NCBI GenBank assembly: GCA_016209805.1
Contig: JACQVJ010000232.1
Location: forward strand, 1-9,207
Reading direction: 5' to 3'
Source: Ignavibacteriota bacterium
GTDB lineage: Bacteria > Bacteroidota > Ignavibacteria > UBA10030 > UBA6906
DNA: 9,207 bases
The stretch's first letter is position 1, and the number at the start of each line of letters is the position of its first letter. This document shows positions 8,536 to 9,207 of this stretch, piece by piece. The notes beneath the pieces are model-generated. The model searched no databases and had not been told where the DNA came from. It saw nothing but the letters and a program-made list of their open reading frames with translations. The position numbers and the translations under genes were made by a program.

Positions 8536-9207
8536 ATGAGATTGTGTTTATCCATATTGATCTTCGGATTAGCGGCAACCGCACTCAGTCAACAACCCGA
8601 CTCACTTCCTCCCGGTCCCGACTTCTCGTATGGAATCATCGACACAATCATCGTCATTGGCAACAACAAGACGAAAGAAGCCGTTGTCCTTCGTGAGATG
8701 ACCCTTAAGCCGGGCTCGGAAGCAACGCTGCACGATATCGAGTTCGACCGCAACAGGGTGTACAGCCTCGGACTCTTCACCCGTGTCGATATCTTTTTCC
8801 AGTTGCTGGATGGTCAGAACTATTTGATCGTCGATGTGAGCGAGCGCTGGTACATCATTCCGGTCCCACTGTTCGGGTTCCGTGACGGCGATCCGAAGAA
8901 ACCCTACTTCGGCGGAGGGCTCCTGCATAACAACTTCCGCGGACTGAATCAGAAGATCTTCGGCTCGATAGTTTTCGGATACAATCCCTCGTTGTCTCTC
9001 TTCTTTTCCGATCCGCAGATCGACCATGAACACGACCTCTACTTCAGCGGCAACCTTTCCTTCTCACGAATACGAAATAAGAGCGAGGTGGAATCTGCAT
9101 TGACTGGCGATTTCGACGAACGACACTATGACATAAACACAACGCTCGGCAAGCGCTTTTCGATTTATGAGAGCGCGGGCATCAACGTCGGTTTCCGGGT
9201 GGTTGAC
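8536..9207 (+). CDS. Omp85/BamA-superfamily outer membrane protein, single POTRA, 5' part; runs off window
   Basis: The frame is open from the ATG at 8536 to the end of the window (224 codons) and lacks a stop only because the window ends. The N-terminus MRLCLSILIFGLAATALS followed by QQ is a good Sec signal peptide, with likely cleavage after Ser18. Residues about 33-105 form a POTRA domain: IDTIIVIGNNKTKEAVVLRE, then LKPGSEATLHDIEFDRNRVYSLGLFTRVDI and LIVDVSER. From about residue 106 the aromatic, alternating pattern (FGGGLLHNNFRGLNQKIFG, LSLFFSDPQI) looks like the start of a beta-barrel of the surface-antigen/Omp85 type. The protein would sit in the outer membrane with a short periplasmic arm. 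Only one POTRA appears before the barrel, whereas BamA usually has five and TamA three, so it is probably a non-canonical Omp85 paralogue rather than BamA. The role could be outer-membrane protein or lipid handling. There is no clear ribosome binding site. It lies 86 nt after gcvP and may be a separate unit. Confidence 0.88.
   Translation, partial: MRLCLSILIFGLAATALSQQPDSLPPGPDFSYGIIDTIIVIGNNKTKEAVVLREMTLKPGSEATLHDIEFDRNRVYSLGLFTRVDIFFQLLDGQNYLIVDVSERWYIIPVPLFGFRDGDPKKPYFGGGLLHNNFRGLNQKIFGSIVFGYNPSLSLFFSDPQIDHEHDLYFSGNLSFSRIRNKSEVESALTGDFDERHYDINTTLGKRFSIYESAGINVGFRVVD

Noticed and set aside
8602..9033. 143-codon open frame on the - strand
   Set aside because: It is antisense to the Omp85 gene, whose + strand frame has a signal peptide and POTRA motifs; no recognisable motif on the - strand.
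1..9207. Mobile elements, CRISPR arrays, tRNA/rRNA genes, phage or defence genes
   Set aside because: No transposase, integrase, repeat-spacer pattern or RNA gene was seen; every long open frame that is not a shadow belongs to a recognised cellular family.

Overview
The window looks like a chromosomal housekeeping region from a Gram-negative bacterium, most likely of the Bacteroidota/Chlorobi side of the tree (Ignavibacteria-, Kapabacteria- or Chlorobi-like). This placement is an inference. It rests on the gene order fabH-fabD-(DUF3109)-fabG-acpP-fabF-rnc, the Bacteroidota/Chlorobi-type insert in FabH, the DUF3109 protein, mostly weak ribosome binding sites, and an outer-membrane Omp85 protein with what appears to be a single POTRA domain. 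Base composition is close to balanced throughout, and no gene stands out as foreign by eye.

Layout: all eight genes are on the + strand. Positions 1-4688 are a type II fatty acid synthesis cluster: 3' part of fabH, fabD, a cysteine-rich DUF3109-type gene, fabG, acpP and fabF. rnc (RNase III) follows at 4700-5473, then a full-length single-chain glycine decarboxylase gcvP at 5546-8449, then the 5' part of an Omp85/BamA-superfamily gene at 8536-9207 that runs off the window. Gaps are 1, 26, 3, 67, 88, 11, 72 and 86 nt. The first four genes and the fabF-rnc pair are therefore tightly packed, while acpP, fabF, gcvP and the Omp85 gene each have a short leader. No stretch longer than 88 bases lacks a gene.

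How the genes work together: FabD loads malonyl groups onto the acyl carrier protein (AcpP). FabH starts chains from acyl-CoA plus malonyl-ACP, FabF elongates them and FabG reduces the 3-oxo intermediates. Dehydratase, enoyl reductase and acetyl-CoA carboxylase are not in the window. RNase III next to the fab genes is a recurring bacterial arrangement. GcvP (glycine cleavage) and the Omp85 protein have no obvious functional tie to lipid synthesis and may be separate transcription units.

No RNA gene, mobile element, CRISPR array or large repeat was seen. The most notable feature is the 11-cysteine DUF3109-type protein embedded between fabD and fabG. The rest is a well-preserved set of known families with catalytic residues intact, and I did not find a convincing new multi-gene system.
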